A stretch of DNA of 64,000 nt from Mycolicibacterium moriokaense. GTDB taxonomy: Bacteria; Actinomycetota; Actinomycetes; Mycobacteriales; Mycobacteriaceae. The notes beneath the pieces were generated by a model. It was not told the DNA's origin, searched no databases, and saw only the letters and a program-made list of their open reading frames with translations. The DNA lies in the NCBI RefSeq assembly GCF_010726085.1, contig NZ_AP022560.1, positions 186,001 through 250,000 on the forward strand, given 5' to 3'. The position numbers and the translations under genes were made by a program. This document shows, in pieces, positions 25,429-34,106 of this stretch (positions are counted from its first letter, which is position 1; each line of letters starts with the position of its first letter).

Positions 25429-26232
25429 GTGACCGATACCGAACCGTCGGAGCTCACCAAGTGGGATCCGGGCCTGACCCGACGTGTCATGGGCGTGATG
25501 CGGCCCTTCCTCAAGAGGTACTTCCGGTCAGAGGTGCGGGGGCTGGAGAACCTGCCATCCGGCGGCGCCCTGCTGGTCTGCAACCACTCGGGCGGCTTGT
25601 TGCCGATGGACGTCCCGATCCTGGCTGCCGACTTCTACGAGCACCACGGTTACGACCGTCCGCTCTACACGCTGAGCCACGACATACTGTCGGTCGGCCC
25701 GACGGGTGACTTCTTCAAGAAGATCGGCTACATCACCGCCAACCACGCCAATGCCGACGAGGCCCTGCGCTCCGGCGGGCTGGTCGTGGTGTTCCCCGGC
25801 GGTGACTACGACGTGTACCGCCCGACGTTCGCCGAGAACGTCGTCGACTTCGGCGGCCGCACCGGCTATGTGAAGGCCGCACTGAACGCCGGGGTGCCGA
25901 TCGTGCCTGCGGTCGGGATCGGCGGCCAGGAGACGCAGATCTTCCTCAGCCGCGGGACCTGGCTGGCCGAGCGCCTCGGGCCGATCGCCCGCCTGGCACG
26001 GACCAAGATCATGCCTGTCTCGTTCGGCTTCCCATTCGGGTTGTCGCTGGTGGTTCCGCCTAACATCCCGCTGCCGTCCAAGATCGTCATGAAGGTGTTG
26101 CCGCCGATCGACCTCGCGTCCGAATTCGGCGACGACCCCGACATCGACGAGATCGACGCGCACGTGCGGCGGGTGATGCAGCGGGCGCTGGATGAGCTGG
26201 CCGGCGAACGCCGACTGCCGGTGCTGGGCTGA
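25429..26232 (+). CDS. Lysophospholipid acyltransferase-like (PlsC family) protein
   Basis: A 267-residue acyltransferase. It contains LLVCNHSGGLLPMDVPIL, a histidine-to-aspartate motif with wider spacing than the usual H-x4-D, followed by LRSGGLVVVFPGGDYDVYRP, corresponding to the glycerolipid acyltransferase block with a conserved Gly-Gly. Reading is consistent with transfer of an acyl chain from acyl-CoA to a lipid acceptor, but the exact acceptor is unknown. GTG at 25429 has a good ribosome site (AGGGGA). The KstR-like site before it points to sterol-responsive control. An esterase gene follows on the same strand 43 bp downstream. Confidence 0.8.
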   Translation: MTDTEPSELTKWDPGLTRRVMGVMRPFLKRYFRSEVRGLENLPSGGALLVCNHSGGLLPMDVPILAADFYEHHGYDRPLYTLSHDILSVGPTGDFFKKIGYITANHANADEALRSGGLVVVFPGGDYDVYRPTFAENVVDFGGRTGYVKAALNAGVPIVPAVGIGGQETQIFLSRGTWLAERLGPIARLARTKIMPVSFGFPFGLSLVVPPNIPLPSKIVMKVLPPIDLASEFGDDPDIDEIDAHVRRVMQRALDELAGERRLPVLG

Positions 26233-26275
26233 CCCGGTTTTTGAATCGCATCGGGCGTCGGTTATCAAGGTCTTC

Positions 26276-27547
26276 ATGAGTAGGCGTCGTCGCTACCCGT
26301 TGCTGCGCGCGGTCGCAGAGCTCGTCAACGCCGCCAACGGTGTGCGGCCCCTCGGCCGCGAGGGTTACATCACGATTCCGGTGTTCGCGTTCGGCTGGCC
26401 GACGTCGGAGATGTCGCCGGTGTACATGGGCGCCTCGATGCTCGACGCGCTGCGCCGCGGACTGCGCGGCGACTTCCGTGGGCTGCGGGGACGAATCGCC
26501 TTGGGGCTGACCGCGATTGCGTGGGCTCTGCTGTGGTTGATCCATCGTCGCAACGTCTCGTCACGGCCGTACTTCGAAAAGCCGCTGCGTGACGCGCTGG
26601 GTGCGGACTACGAGGAGATCGCCAGCCGGTCACAGCCGGTGCGGCGGCGGCTCCCGCAGGTCGGAGTGTGGCCCACCGACCTGGTGCGCAGGCGGTACGT
26701 CGAGAAGGCGGGCACCGTGCAATACGGCCCGCACGGCCGGGCGAACCGGGCCGACATCTGGCGTCGCGCCGATCTACCGCGCGACGCGAAGGCGCCGGTG
26801 CTGCTGCAGGTGCCCGGCGGCGCGTGGGCCATCGGCATGCGCCGGCCGCAGTCCTACGCCATGCTGAGCCATCTGGCCGAGCGCGGCTGGGTGTGTCTTT
26901 CGATCGACTACCGGGTGAGCCCGAAGAACACCTGGCCCGACCACATCGTCGACGTCAAGCGTGCGCTGGCGTGGATCAAGGAGAACATCGCCGACTACGG
27001 TGGCGACCCCGACTTCGTCGCGATCACCGGAGGGTCGGCGGGCGGACATCTGTCATCGCTGGCCGCGCTGACGCCCAACGATCCGGTGTGGCAGCCGGGA
27101 TTCGAGGACGCCGACACCTCGGTCGCTGCGGCGGTGCCGATCTACGGTCGTTACGACTGGTTCACCGTGTCGGGGTCCGGCCGCAGGGAGTTCATCGCCT
27201 TCCTGCAGAGGTTCGTGGTGAAGAAGCCGTTCAAAGAGAACCGTCAGGTCTTCCTCGACGCATCGTCCATCAAGCGGTTACGCCCTGATGCGCCACCGTT
27301 TTTCATCCTGCACGGCCAGGACGACTCGATCATCCCGGTCGGAGAGGGCCGCGAGTTCGCGGAGGCGCTTCGCGAGGTGTCGACGTCCACGGTCGCCTAT
27401 GCGGAGATCCCGCACGCCCAGCACGCGTTCGACTTCTACTACGGCTCGCCCCGCGCGCACTACACGGCGCAGGCCGTCGAGGTGTTCCTGTCCTGGGTGC
27501 ACGCCAAGCACACGGCGGCCAAGGAACGGCGAGCAGTCGCAAACTGA
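26276..27547 (+). CDS. Alpha/beta-hydrolase carboxylesterase, LipM/LipQ-like
   Basis: A 423-residue hydrolase whose C-terminal 300 residues carry the HSL-type layout: oxyanion segment VPGGAWAIG, nucleophile elbow GGSAGGHLSSL (GxSxG), acid Asp near HGQDDSIIPV, and the catalytic His in HAQHAFDFYYG. The N-terminal 120 residues include a hydrophobic segment (ALGLTAIAWALLWLIH), probably a membrane anchor. This arrangement resembles LipM/LipQ, distinct from LipC encoded nearby. ATG at 26276 is preferred; the longer frame from 26192 has no coding feature. It converges on the WS/DGAT gene across a hairpin at 27527-27589, which overlaps its last codons. Confidence 0.82.
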   Translation: MSRRRRYPLLRAVAELVNAANGVRPLGREGYITIPVFAFGWPTSEMSPVYMGASMLDALRRGLRGDFRGLRGRIALGLTAIAWALLWLIHRRNVSSRPYFEKPLRDALGADYEEIASRSQPVRRRLPQVGVWPTDLVRRRYVEKAGTVQYGPHGRANRADIWRRADLPRDAKAPVLLQVPGGAWAIGMRRPQSYAMLSHLAERGWVCLSIDYRVSPKNTWPDHIVDVKRALAWIKENIADYGGDPDFVAITGGSAGGHLSSLAALTPNDPVWQPGFEDADTSVAAAVPIYGRYDWFTVSGSGRREFIAFLQRFVVKKPFKENRQVFLDASSIKRLRPDAPPFFILHGQDDSIIPVGEGREFAEALREVSTSTVAYAEIPHAQHAFDFYYGSPRAHYTAQAVEVFLSWVHAKHTAAKERRAVAN

Positions 27548-27589
27548 CGCGAACGCCGAGATAACTGAGCACTTTGCGTCTGCTCGCCG
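27527..27589. terminator. Hairpin element between convergent esterase and WS/DGAT genes
   Basis: Arms CGGCGAGCAGTCGCAAA (27527-27543) and TTTGCGTCTGCTCGCCG (27573-27589) pair at all but one position. It can serve both convergent genes. It shares the GACGCGAAC and GCGTCTGCTC words with the perfect hairpin at 41981-42036, so the two belong to one sequence family. Confidence 0.6.
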
Positions 27590-27599
27590 GAAAACCCGG

Positions 27600-29018
27600 C
27601 TAGGGGGCCATCGCTGATTCGATGACCGTCAGCTTCTCGGAAAGTCCTGCGGCACGACGTATTTCGACGAAGGCGTCGACCATCGCGTCGGTCAGTTCAT
27701 GCGGATCCGTCAGCGTGGCGCCGTCGGACAGCACGGAGACGTTGAGCTGGTCGACGTAACTCCACACCGTGATGTTGAGCCCGCTGCCCGTGGTGAGTGG
27801 GCCGACCGAGTAGATCTCGGTGACCAACGCGCCGCCGACGCGGCCGGGCTGTCGCGGTCCGGGCACATTCGAGATCGGAATGTTGAGGACCTTGTTCTGG
27901 CCGTCCTTGTCCGCCAGCCAGTGGAACAGCCGCTCGGCCGGCGCCGGCGGGAAGTAGGCCGACCACCTGCTGACGAGTTCCGGGCCCATCAGTTGATGGG
28001 TTTCCTTGGCGTTCACCGCGGCGTCGTGTACGGCCTGCACCCGCTCCAGCGGATCCTCGAGTTCGATCGGCACCACCATCATCACGCCGCTGAAGCGGTT
28101 GCCGGAGATACGGTCCTCGGAGAAGTCGAAACTCACTGGGACAGAGGCCAATAGCGGATGGTCGGCCTTGCCGTCGTACTTGAGCGACAGCTGCCGCAGG
28201 GCGCCCGCCGAGATCGCGAGCACCATGTCGTTGATGGTGACGTTCAGATGTTTCGCGGTCTCCTTCACGTCGGCCAGTGCGAGCGTGGTAGTCGCGAACT
28301 TGCGCTGCGCGTCGACGCGGTGGTTCATGAACGACGGCGGCGGGGTGAACGGTCGGGTCAGCTCCGGCGACAGCTTGCGCGAGCTCTGCCGCACCCGTCG
28401 CAGCCCCTTCGCGGTGTAGGCCATGACGCCGGGCAGCCGGCCGATATGCCGCATGTGGTCGGCGAACGCCGTGCGCAGCAGTTCGCCCTTGGTCGGTGGG
28501 GGTTCGCAGGCATAGGAGTCGCGGTCGGCGTGCGGAGTCTGTTGCAGGTCCATCCCGCGGGCCAGCAGATTGGCCGACGCGACCCCGTCGGCGAGGGCGT
28601 GGTGGATCTTGCCCAACACCGCGATGCGGCCGTTGGCCAATCCCTCGATGAAGTACATCTCCCACAGCGGCCGGCTGCGGTCCAGCGGGGTGCTGGCGAT
28701 GCGGCCGACGGCCTCGTCGAGCTCGCGGCGCCCGCCGGGGCTGTCCACTCGGTAAGGGCGGACGTGGTATTCGAGATCGACCTCGCAGTTCTCCCGCCAC
28801 ATCGGGTGGTGGAACTTGAACGGGATGTCGATGAGCTGATAGCAGAACGGCTCGAGCTTGTAGAGCCTGCTGTGGATGACCTTCCGGAAGTCGTCGATGC
28901 CGAAGGGGCGGCCCTTCAGCTCGGAGAGATCGATCACCGCAAGCTTGAGGGTGTGCATGTGCACGGTCGGCGTCTCGCTGTAGAGCAGGACAGCATCCCA
29001 CCCGCTGAGCCTCTTCAT
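27600..29018 (-). CDS. Wax ester synthase/diacylglycerol acyltransferase (WS/DGAT, Rv0221-like)
   Basis: A 472-residue acyltransferase of the mycobacterial triacylglycerol synthase family, which transfers acyl-CoA chains to diacylglycerol or alcohols for storage lipid. The catalytic HHxxxDG motif is present as IHHALADGVAS, and the conserved C-terminal VPGPRQP block (SNVPGPRQPGRVGGA) is seen. Length matches the family (about 460-480). ATG at 29018 gives MKRLSGWDAVLLYSETP, the usual family start. It follows lipC by 25 bp on the same strand, so hydrolysis and re-esterification enzymes are co-transcribed. Confidence 0.93.
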   Translation of the reverse strand: MKRLSGWDAVLLYSETPTVHMHTLKLAVIDLSELKGRPFGIDDFRKVIHSRLYKLEPFCYQLIDIPFKFHHPMWRENCEVDLEYHVRPYRVDSPGGRRELDEAVGRIASTPLDRSRPLWEMYFIEGLANGRIAVLGKIHHALADGVASANLLARGMDLQQTPHADRDSYACEPPPTKGELLRTAFADHMRHIGRLPGVMAYTAKGLRRVRQSSRKLSPELTRPFTPPPSFMNHRVDAQRKFATTTLALADVKETAKHLNVTINDMVLAISAGALRQLSLKYDGKADHPLLASVPVSFDFSEDRISGNRFSGVMMVVPIELEDPLERVQAVHDAAVNAKETHQLMGPELVSRWSAYFPPAPAERLFHWLADKDGQNKVLNIPISNVPGPRQPGRVGGALVTEIYSVGPLTTGSGLNITVWSYVDQLNVSVLSDGATLTDPHELTDAMVDAFVEIRRAAGLSEKLTVIESAMAP

Positions 29019-29043
29019 AGAGCTACCCCCTGCCCGGAGGAGT

Positions 29044-30267
29044 CTATATAACCTGCTTCGCCCCGATCAGCGTGCGGCTTCGGTGAATTTGGTTGAGGAA
29101 CAATCCGATTGCGGTCGACGCCGAGCCGGTGCGGGCACCGTCGATCATGTCGAATGCGTGTCCCGCGCCGGGCAGTTCCACATAGCCCACCACCGAGTGC
29201 GATACCGCGCGCAACCGCTCGACGAAGCTGCGGGCCTGTGCGACGGGGATAACGCTGTCACCGGTGCCGTGCACGACGAGGAACGGCGGCGCTTCTGCGT
29301 GGACGCGGGCGATCGGCGACGCCTTGCGGTAGATGTCGGGATGCTTGGCGATCTTGCGCTTCACCACGACTCGTTCGAGGAAGTCCACGAACCGCGCGCG
29401 CTCCGCGGTCGAGCGATCCTCCCAGTCGTAGCGGCCGTAGATGCCCACGACCGCGTCCACCGAGGTGTCCGAGCCCTCCGGCAGTTCGCTCTGCATTTCG
29501 GGATCGTTGGCGGTGAGACCGGCGAGCGCGGCCAGGTGGCCACCCGCCGAGGTGCCTGCGATCGTCACGAAGTTGCGGTCACCACCGAACTTGTCGACGT
29601 TGGCGCGCGCCCAGGCGATCGCCGTCTTGACGTCGGTGATGTGCGACGGCCACGTGTGGTGCGGCGCCACCCGGTAGTCGATGGACAGGCACACCCAGCC
29701 GAGTTCGGCCAGGTGCGACATGAGCGCGTAGCCCTGCAGCAGCCGACTGCCGTGCACCCACGCGCCGCCGGGCACGAAGACCAGCACGGGTGCCGGTTCG
29801 ACGGGCAGATCCTCGCGGCGCCACACGTCGAGCAGCTGAGACGGGCGGGGGCCGTACTGCACGGAGGTGCGGTGAACGTTGCGCCGGTGCTCGCGCAACT
29901 TCCACAGCGGCGGTGCGCTTTCCGGTGCGGGCCACTCAATGTCGAGATCCTTGGCGTTGACGATTCCGCGCAGTGCGGCCTGCGAGACGGCGTTGGTGCT
30001 GTCGCGTTCGGAACGCCTCAGCTCGGCGTTGCCCGGGCTAAGCCACGACTTCGCCGTCGCGCCCAGAAAGTCGGGAAGATGCCGGTATCCCCACACGCTC
30101 ATCGCGGTGGCGGCGCCAAGGGGCTCAAGGTGTTTACCAACGACGGGAAGGGACGCCGACGCAACGCTCATCGCCAGCATGTAGTCCGCGGGACCCGCCT
30201 TCAGCAACCACCGCGCGCGTGTCCACATCGTCGGGCCTGGATACCGGGTTTCCGGTCGTGGCGACAT
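29044..30267 (-). CDS. lipC: Carboxylesterase/lipase LipC
   Basis: A 407-residue alpha/beta hydrolase close to Rv0220 LipC, a surface esterase. The catalytic features are VPGGAWVHG (oxyanion), GTSAGGHLAAL (nucleophile elbow), Asp in GTGDSVIPV and His in GAGHAFDMIDG. The N-terminus (ARWLLKAGPADYMLAMSVA) matches the LipC family. ATG at 30267 (MSPRPETRYPG) is chosen; the longer frame to 30309 adds residues without conservation. It is the first gene of a lipC-WS/DGAT run and diverges from the fused acyl-CoA dehydrogenase, with about 175 bp shared upstream. Confidence 0.9.
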   Translation of the reverse strand: MSPRPETRYPGPTMWTRARWLLKAGPADYMLAMSVASASLPVVGKHLEPLGAATAMSVWGYRHLPDFLGATAKSWLSPGNAELRRSERDSTNAVSQAALRGIVNAKDLDIEWPAPESAPPLWKLREHRRNVHRTSVQYGPRPSQLLDVWRREDLPVEPAPVLVFVPGGAWVHGSRLLQGYALMSHLAELGWVCLSIDYRVAPHHTWPSHITDVKTAIAWARANVDKFGGDRNFVTIAGTSAGGHLAALAGLTANDPEMQSELPEGSDTSVDAVVGIYGRYDWEDRSTAERARFVDFLERVVVKRKIAKHPDIYRKASPIARVHAEAPPFLVVHGTGDSVIPVAQARSFVERLRAVSHSVVGYVELPGAGHAFDMIDGARTGSASTAIGLFLNQIHRSRTLIGAKQVI

Positions 30268-30443
30268 TGCGCGACTGTACCCCGCTGCAGAGATTCCAAA
30301 CGACAACATTCGGCAGATGTCTACTGATTGCGGCTACAGGAATTTTTGTGAGCCGGATCACGTATGCGCTGAGCTGCGCCGACGGGATAGCGTGACGTTA
30401 TAGGCGTCGAATGTAAACCGATCCGTGAATGAGGACTTCCACC

Positions 30444-32612
30444 GTGAGCAAGTCATCCCTAGCCATCACCGAAGAGCACACAGACCTCGCCGATGCCGCG
30501 TTCGGCCAGCTCAACCGGCTGAAGAGCCGCGCCGCCGCCCGGGCGGCCCTGGACGGCGGATCCTCGCATCCGGCCGAGCTCTGGTCGGCGGCCGCCGAGC
30601 AGGGGTGGACCGGGCTTGCGATCGCCGAGGAGTACGGTGGCTCGGGCTTCGGGCTGTCCGAGCTGGCGATCGTGCTCGAAGCTCAGGGCCACGAGTTGAG
30701 CCCCGGCCCGTTCCTGCCGAGCGTCGCCGCCGCCGTGGTCATCGATCGCTGTGCATCGGATTCCCTTCGCGCCCAACTACTTCCGGGACTGGCCGACGGC
30801 AGCACCGTCGGCGCGCTTGCCCTTTCGGGCAGCGTGAAGGTCGGCTCCGACCTGGTGGTGACCGGTGAGAGCCCCGCCGTCCTCGGGGCGCCGGACGCTG
30901 ACGTCCTGGTGGTCGTCGCCGGCGACGACGTGGTGGTGGTCGACGGCGGCGCCGACGGCGTCACGGTGACGGCGCTGGAGTCGCTGGACCCGACTCGAAG
31001 CATCGGGTCCGTCGCGTTGCGCGACGTGACGGTCACCGAGGACCGGGTCCTGCGCGGCGCCGCCCGCAGGGCACGCACCGTGTTTCGGATCCTGGCGTCG
31101 GCCGAAGCCGTCGGCGTCAGCTGGGCAGCGCTGGAGATGGCCGTCGACTACGCCAAGGTGCGCGAGCAGTTCGGCCGCACCATCGGCACCTTCCAGGCGG
31201 TCAAGCACCATGCCGCCAACATGCTCGTCAACGCCGAGGCGACGACGGCGGCGACCTGGGACGCGGCGCGTGCCGACGACTTGGACACCGCGTGGTTCGC
31301 CGCCGCGGTGGCCGCATCACACTCCATTCGGACCCAGGTCTTGAACGCGCAGAACAACATTCAGCTGCACGGCGGGATCGGCTTCACCTGGGAGCACGAC
31401 TCGCACCTGTACCTGCGCCGCGCCCGCACCCTCGCCGCGATCCTGGCCGAGGCCGGCGATCCCCTGCTCGACGTCGTCGAGGGTCAGCGCAGCGGCCAGG
31501 CGCACGGCGCCTCGTTCACCCTTCCCGAGGAAGCTGAGAAGTACCGGGAACAGGCGCGCGAGGCCGTCGCGACGCTGCGCGGGCTGCCCGCCGACAAGCA
31601 GCGCGACTTCCTCGTCGACTCCGGCTATCTGGTGCCGCACTGGCCGAAGCCGTGGGGCCGCGCCGCCGACGTGCTCGAGCAGTTGGTCATCGAGGAGGAG
31701 TTCAGCGGGGTCGACCGACCGGACCTGGGCATCACCGGCTGGGTGACGCTGACGATCTCCCAGGCCGGCACCGACGACCAGCGTGAGCGCTGGGTGGAAC
31801 CGGTGCTGCGCGGCGAGGTGATGTGGTGCCAGCTGTTCTCCGAACCCAACGCCGGCTCGGACGCCGCCGCGGTGCGGACGTCGGCCAAGAAGGTCGACGG
31901 CGGCTGGCGGGTCACCGGGCAGAAGGTGTGGACCAGCCTGGCGCACCAGTGCCAGTGGGGGCTGGCGACTGTGCGGACCGATCCCGACGCCCCGAAGCAC
32001 GCCGGCGTGACGATGATGGCCATCGACATGAAAGCCCCTGGGGTGACGGTGAATCCGCTCAAGGGGCTGACCGGTCACGCGCACTTCAACGAGGTCTTCT
32101 TCGACGATGTCTTCGTTCCCGACGAGGACGTGGTGGGCGACGTCAACAAGGGCTGGCTGGTGGCGCGCGCGACGCTCGGCAACGAGCGTGTCTCCATCGG
32201 CGGCGGATCGGGCGGTGCCAGCGCGTTCACCGCTGACGATCTGATCAAGCTGCTCGACAACGCCCCCGCCCAGACGGCCGCGTACTACGTGCGTCGCGCG
32301 GGTGAGGTCATCGCCGAGTCGCACACGCTGCGGCTGCTGAACCTGCGGCGGGTGACGCGGGCGATCGCCGGATCCGAACCCGGCCCCGAAGGCAACGTCA
32401 CCAAGCTGCTGCTGGCCGAGGCCGGACAGCGGATGACCGAGCTGGGCCTGGAACTGGCGGGGTCGGCGGCCATCGTCGGACAGACCCCGATGCTGACGCT
32501 GGCATACCTCGGCAACCGGGCCATGACGATCGCCGGAGGCACCTCGGAGATCACCCGCAACACAATCGCCGAACGGATCCTCGGCCTGCCGCGCGACCCT
32601 TTGCTGAAGTAG
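30444..32612 (+). CDS. Fused double acyl-CoA dehydrogenase (FadE22/FadE34-like)
   Basis: About 722 residues made of two acyl-CoA dehydrogenase modules joined in one chain. Module 1 (about 1-355) ends HGGIGFTWEHDSHLYLRRA; module 2 (about 370-722) contains SEPNAGSDAAAVRTSAKK, GQKVWTSLAHQCQW and the C-terminal IAGGTSEITRNTIAERILG. This is the layout of FadE22 and FadE34, which act as single-chain equivalents of heteromeric FadEs and process bulky CoA substrates. GTG at 30444 is preferred because GAGGA lies 8 bp upstream; ATG 30429 adds five residues. It contrasts with the unfused pair at 21045-23209. Confidence 0.87.
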   Translation: MSKSSLAITEEHTDLADAAFGQLNRLKSRAAARAALDGGSSHPAELWSAAAEQGWTGLAIAEEYGGSGFGLSELAIVLEAQGHELSPGPFLPSVAAAVVIDRCASDSLRAQLLPGLADGSTVGALALSGSVKVGSDLVVTGESPAVLGAPDADVLVVVAGDDVVVVDGGADGVTVTALESLDPTRSIGSVALRDVTVTEDRVLRGAARRARTVFRILASAEAVGVSWAALEMAVDYAKVREQFGRTIGTFQAVKHHAANMLVNAEATTAATWDAARADDLDTAWFAAAVAASHSIRTQVLNAQNNIQLHGGIGFTWEHDSHLYLRRARTLAAILAEAGDPLLDVVEGQRSGQAHGASFTLPEEAEKYREQAREAVATLRGLPADKQRDFLVDSGYLVPHWPKPWGRAADVLEQLVIEEEFSGVDRPDLGITGWVTLTISQAGTDDQRERWVEPVLRGEVMWCQLFSEPNAGSDAAAVRTSAKKVDGGWRVTGQKVWTSLAHQCQWGLATVRTDPDAPKHAGVTMMAIDMKAPGVTVNPLKGLTGHAHFNEVFFDDVFVPDEDVVGDVNKGWLVARATLGNERVSIGGGSGGASAFTADDLIKLLDNAPAQTAAYYVRRAGEVIAESHTLRLLNLRRVTRAIAGSEPGPEGNVTKLLLAEAGQRMTELGLELAGSAAIVGQTPMLTLAYLGNRAMTIAGGTSEITRNTIAERILGLPRDPLLK

Positions 32613-32674
32613 ACGCGAAAAGATAGGGAAACACCCGATTCCTCGACCCCTGCCCCACGCGCACACTGAGGGGC

Positions 32675-33166
32675 ATGGTCGAGAAATGGGCCCTCGTCGG
32701 AGGCCTCGTCGCAGCGCTCGTGACGGCTCCCGCAACAGCATCGGCCAGCCCCGACCCGGCTGATGGGACCGCGGTGCCGATGGTGCCGCTCAACGGGCCG
32801 TACATCATGACCACGGCTCTTGACCGGCAGACGTTCAACGGCGCCCCTCTGCCCGCGATTCCGTTTGCCAGCGAGGTGTCTTTCACCACGACCTGCACCG
32901 CAGGCGGCTGCATCGCACACTCCAGCCTTTCCGCCCGCGGCGTCCCCTTCGACTTCCACTGGACCGGCAGCAGGTGGGAGTCCGCGCAACCACTCCAGTG
33001 GACGTGCGGCGGCGACCCTGCCCCGGCAACCATGACGATCACGCTGGAGCCGAAAGTGAACGGGACGCTCGCCGGGAAACGCAGTACGACCGTCGGCACG
33101 CCTGGATGCGGCAGCCCTCGCGTCCCCGGCACGGTCGTCGCACCGCTGTCCGTCGTCCCCGCGTGA
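32675..33166 (+). CDS. Exported conserved hypothetical protein (163 aa)
   Basis: A secreted protein with a classic signal peptide (residues about 1-25, hydrophobic ALVGGLVAALVTAPATASA, probable cleavage after ASA). The mature part of about 138 residues is Thr/Pro rich, predicted beta, with four cysteines (TTCTAGGC, WTC, GC) likely forming disulfides outside the cell. No named family is recognised; similar small secreted proteins are common in mycobacteria. ATG at 32675 has a GAGGGG ribosome site. It sits between the fused dehydrogenase and lipW, same strand. Confidence 0.78.
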   Translation: MVEKWALVGGLVAALVTAPATASASPDPADGTAVPMVPLNGPYIMTTALDRQTFNGAPLPAIPFASEVSFTTTCTAGGCIAHSSLSARGVPFDFHWTGSRWESAQPLQWTCGGDPAPATMTITLEPKVNGTLAGKRSTTVGTPGCGSPRVPGTVVAPLSVVPA

Positions 33167-33194
33167 AGTCCGACGGCTGATACATACTTGTCAG

Positions 33195-34106
33195 GTGCCG
33201 CGCACTTCCCGTACTGCTGACTTCCATCCAGATCTGCGCCGAGCCGCGCGGCTGGCCCCCAAGCAGGCGTTCACTCCGGTGACGCTGCCGGTCCTCCGAC
33301 TGGTGACCCGCCGGATGTGGCGCAAGGCACCCAAGGACGTCGAAGCGCTGACCCTGCCATCGGGAGTCCGGGTGTGGTTGTACCGGCCCGCCGGGGTCAC
33401 AGGTGCCGGACCGGCGCTGTTGTGGATTCACGGCGGTGGTTATGTGATCGGTCATCCGGGCCAGGACGTCGCGCTGTGCCGTCGCTACGCCCAACGCCTC
33501 GGTGCGACAGTCGCATCCGTCGACTACGGGCTGGCGCCCGAGCACTCTTATCCGGTTCCGCTGGAGGACTGTTACAACGCGTTGACCTGGCTGGCGGCGT
33601 TGCCATCGGTCGATCCCAGCCGCATCGCCATCGGTGGTGCCAGCGCGGGCGGCGGCCTCGCAGCCGCACTGGCGCTCCTCGCTCGGGATCGCGGCGAGGT
33701 CGCGTTGGCCGCCCAGCTGTTGGTCTACCCGATGCTCGACGACCGCACCGTCGGCCACGGGCTGGACCATCCCGGTCTACGGCTGTGGAATCAGTCGCTC
33801 AACAAGTTCGGGTGGTCGGCCTACCTCGGCGACGCCGACCCCGAGGTTGCGGTGCCCGCGCGGCGCACAGATCTCAGCGGGTTACCCCCGGCGTGGATGG
33901 GTGTCGGAACGCATGATCTGTTCCATGACGAGGATCTCGCGTACGCGGAGCGGTTGAAGGCCGCGGGTGTACCGTGCGACGTCGAGGTGGTGAAGGGCGC
34001 ATTCCACGGTTTCGACGGGATCGCCCCGAAAGCGCACGTGTCGCAGTCGTTCTTCGAAAGTCAGTGCGCCACGCTTCAGCGGCTGCTGACCCTCGCGGCA
34101 GCCTAG
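33195..34106 (+). CDS. lipW: Esterase LipW (hormone-sensitive lipase family)
   Basis: A 303-residue HSL-family esterase. It has the diagnostic HGGGY motif (LLWIHGGGYVIGH), nucleophile GASAGGGLAAAL, acid Asp in GTHDLFHDED, and His in GAFHGFDGIAP. Length agrees with Rv0217c LipW (302). It is cytoplasmic by sequence and hydrolyses short acyl esters. GTG at 33195 is the natural start, 28 bp after the exported-protein stop. The gene converges on the amidohydrolase with a 4-bp overlap of stops. Confidence 0.9.
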   Translation: MPRTSRTADFHPDLRRAARLAPKQAFTPVTLPVLRLVTRRMWRKAPKDVEALTLPSGVRVWLYRPAGVTGAGPALLWIHGGGYVIGHPGQDVALCRRYAQRLGATVASVDYGLAPEHSYPVPLEDCYNALTWLAALPSVDPSRIAIGGASAGGGLAAALALLARDRGEVALAAQLLVYPMLDDRTVGHGLDHPGLRLWNQSLNKFGWSAYLGDADPEVAVPARRTDLSGLPPAWMGVGTHDLFHDEDLAYAERLKAAGVPCDVEVVKGAFHGFDGIAPKAHVSQSFFESQCATLQRLLTLAAA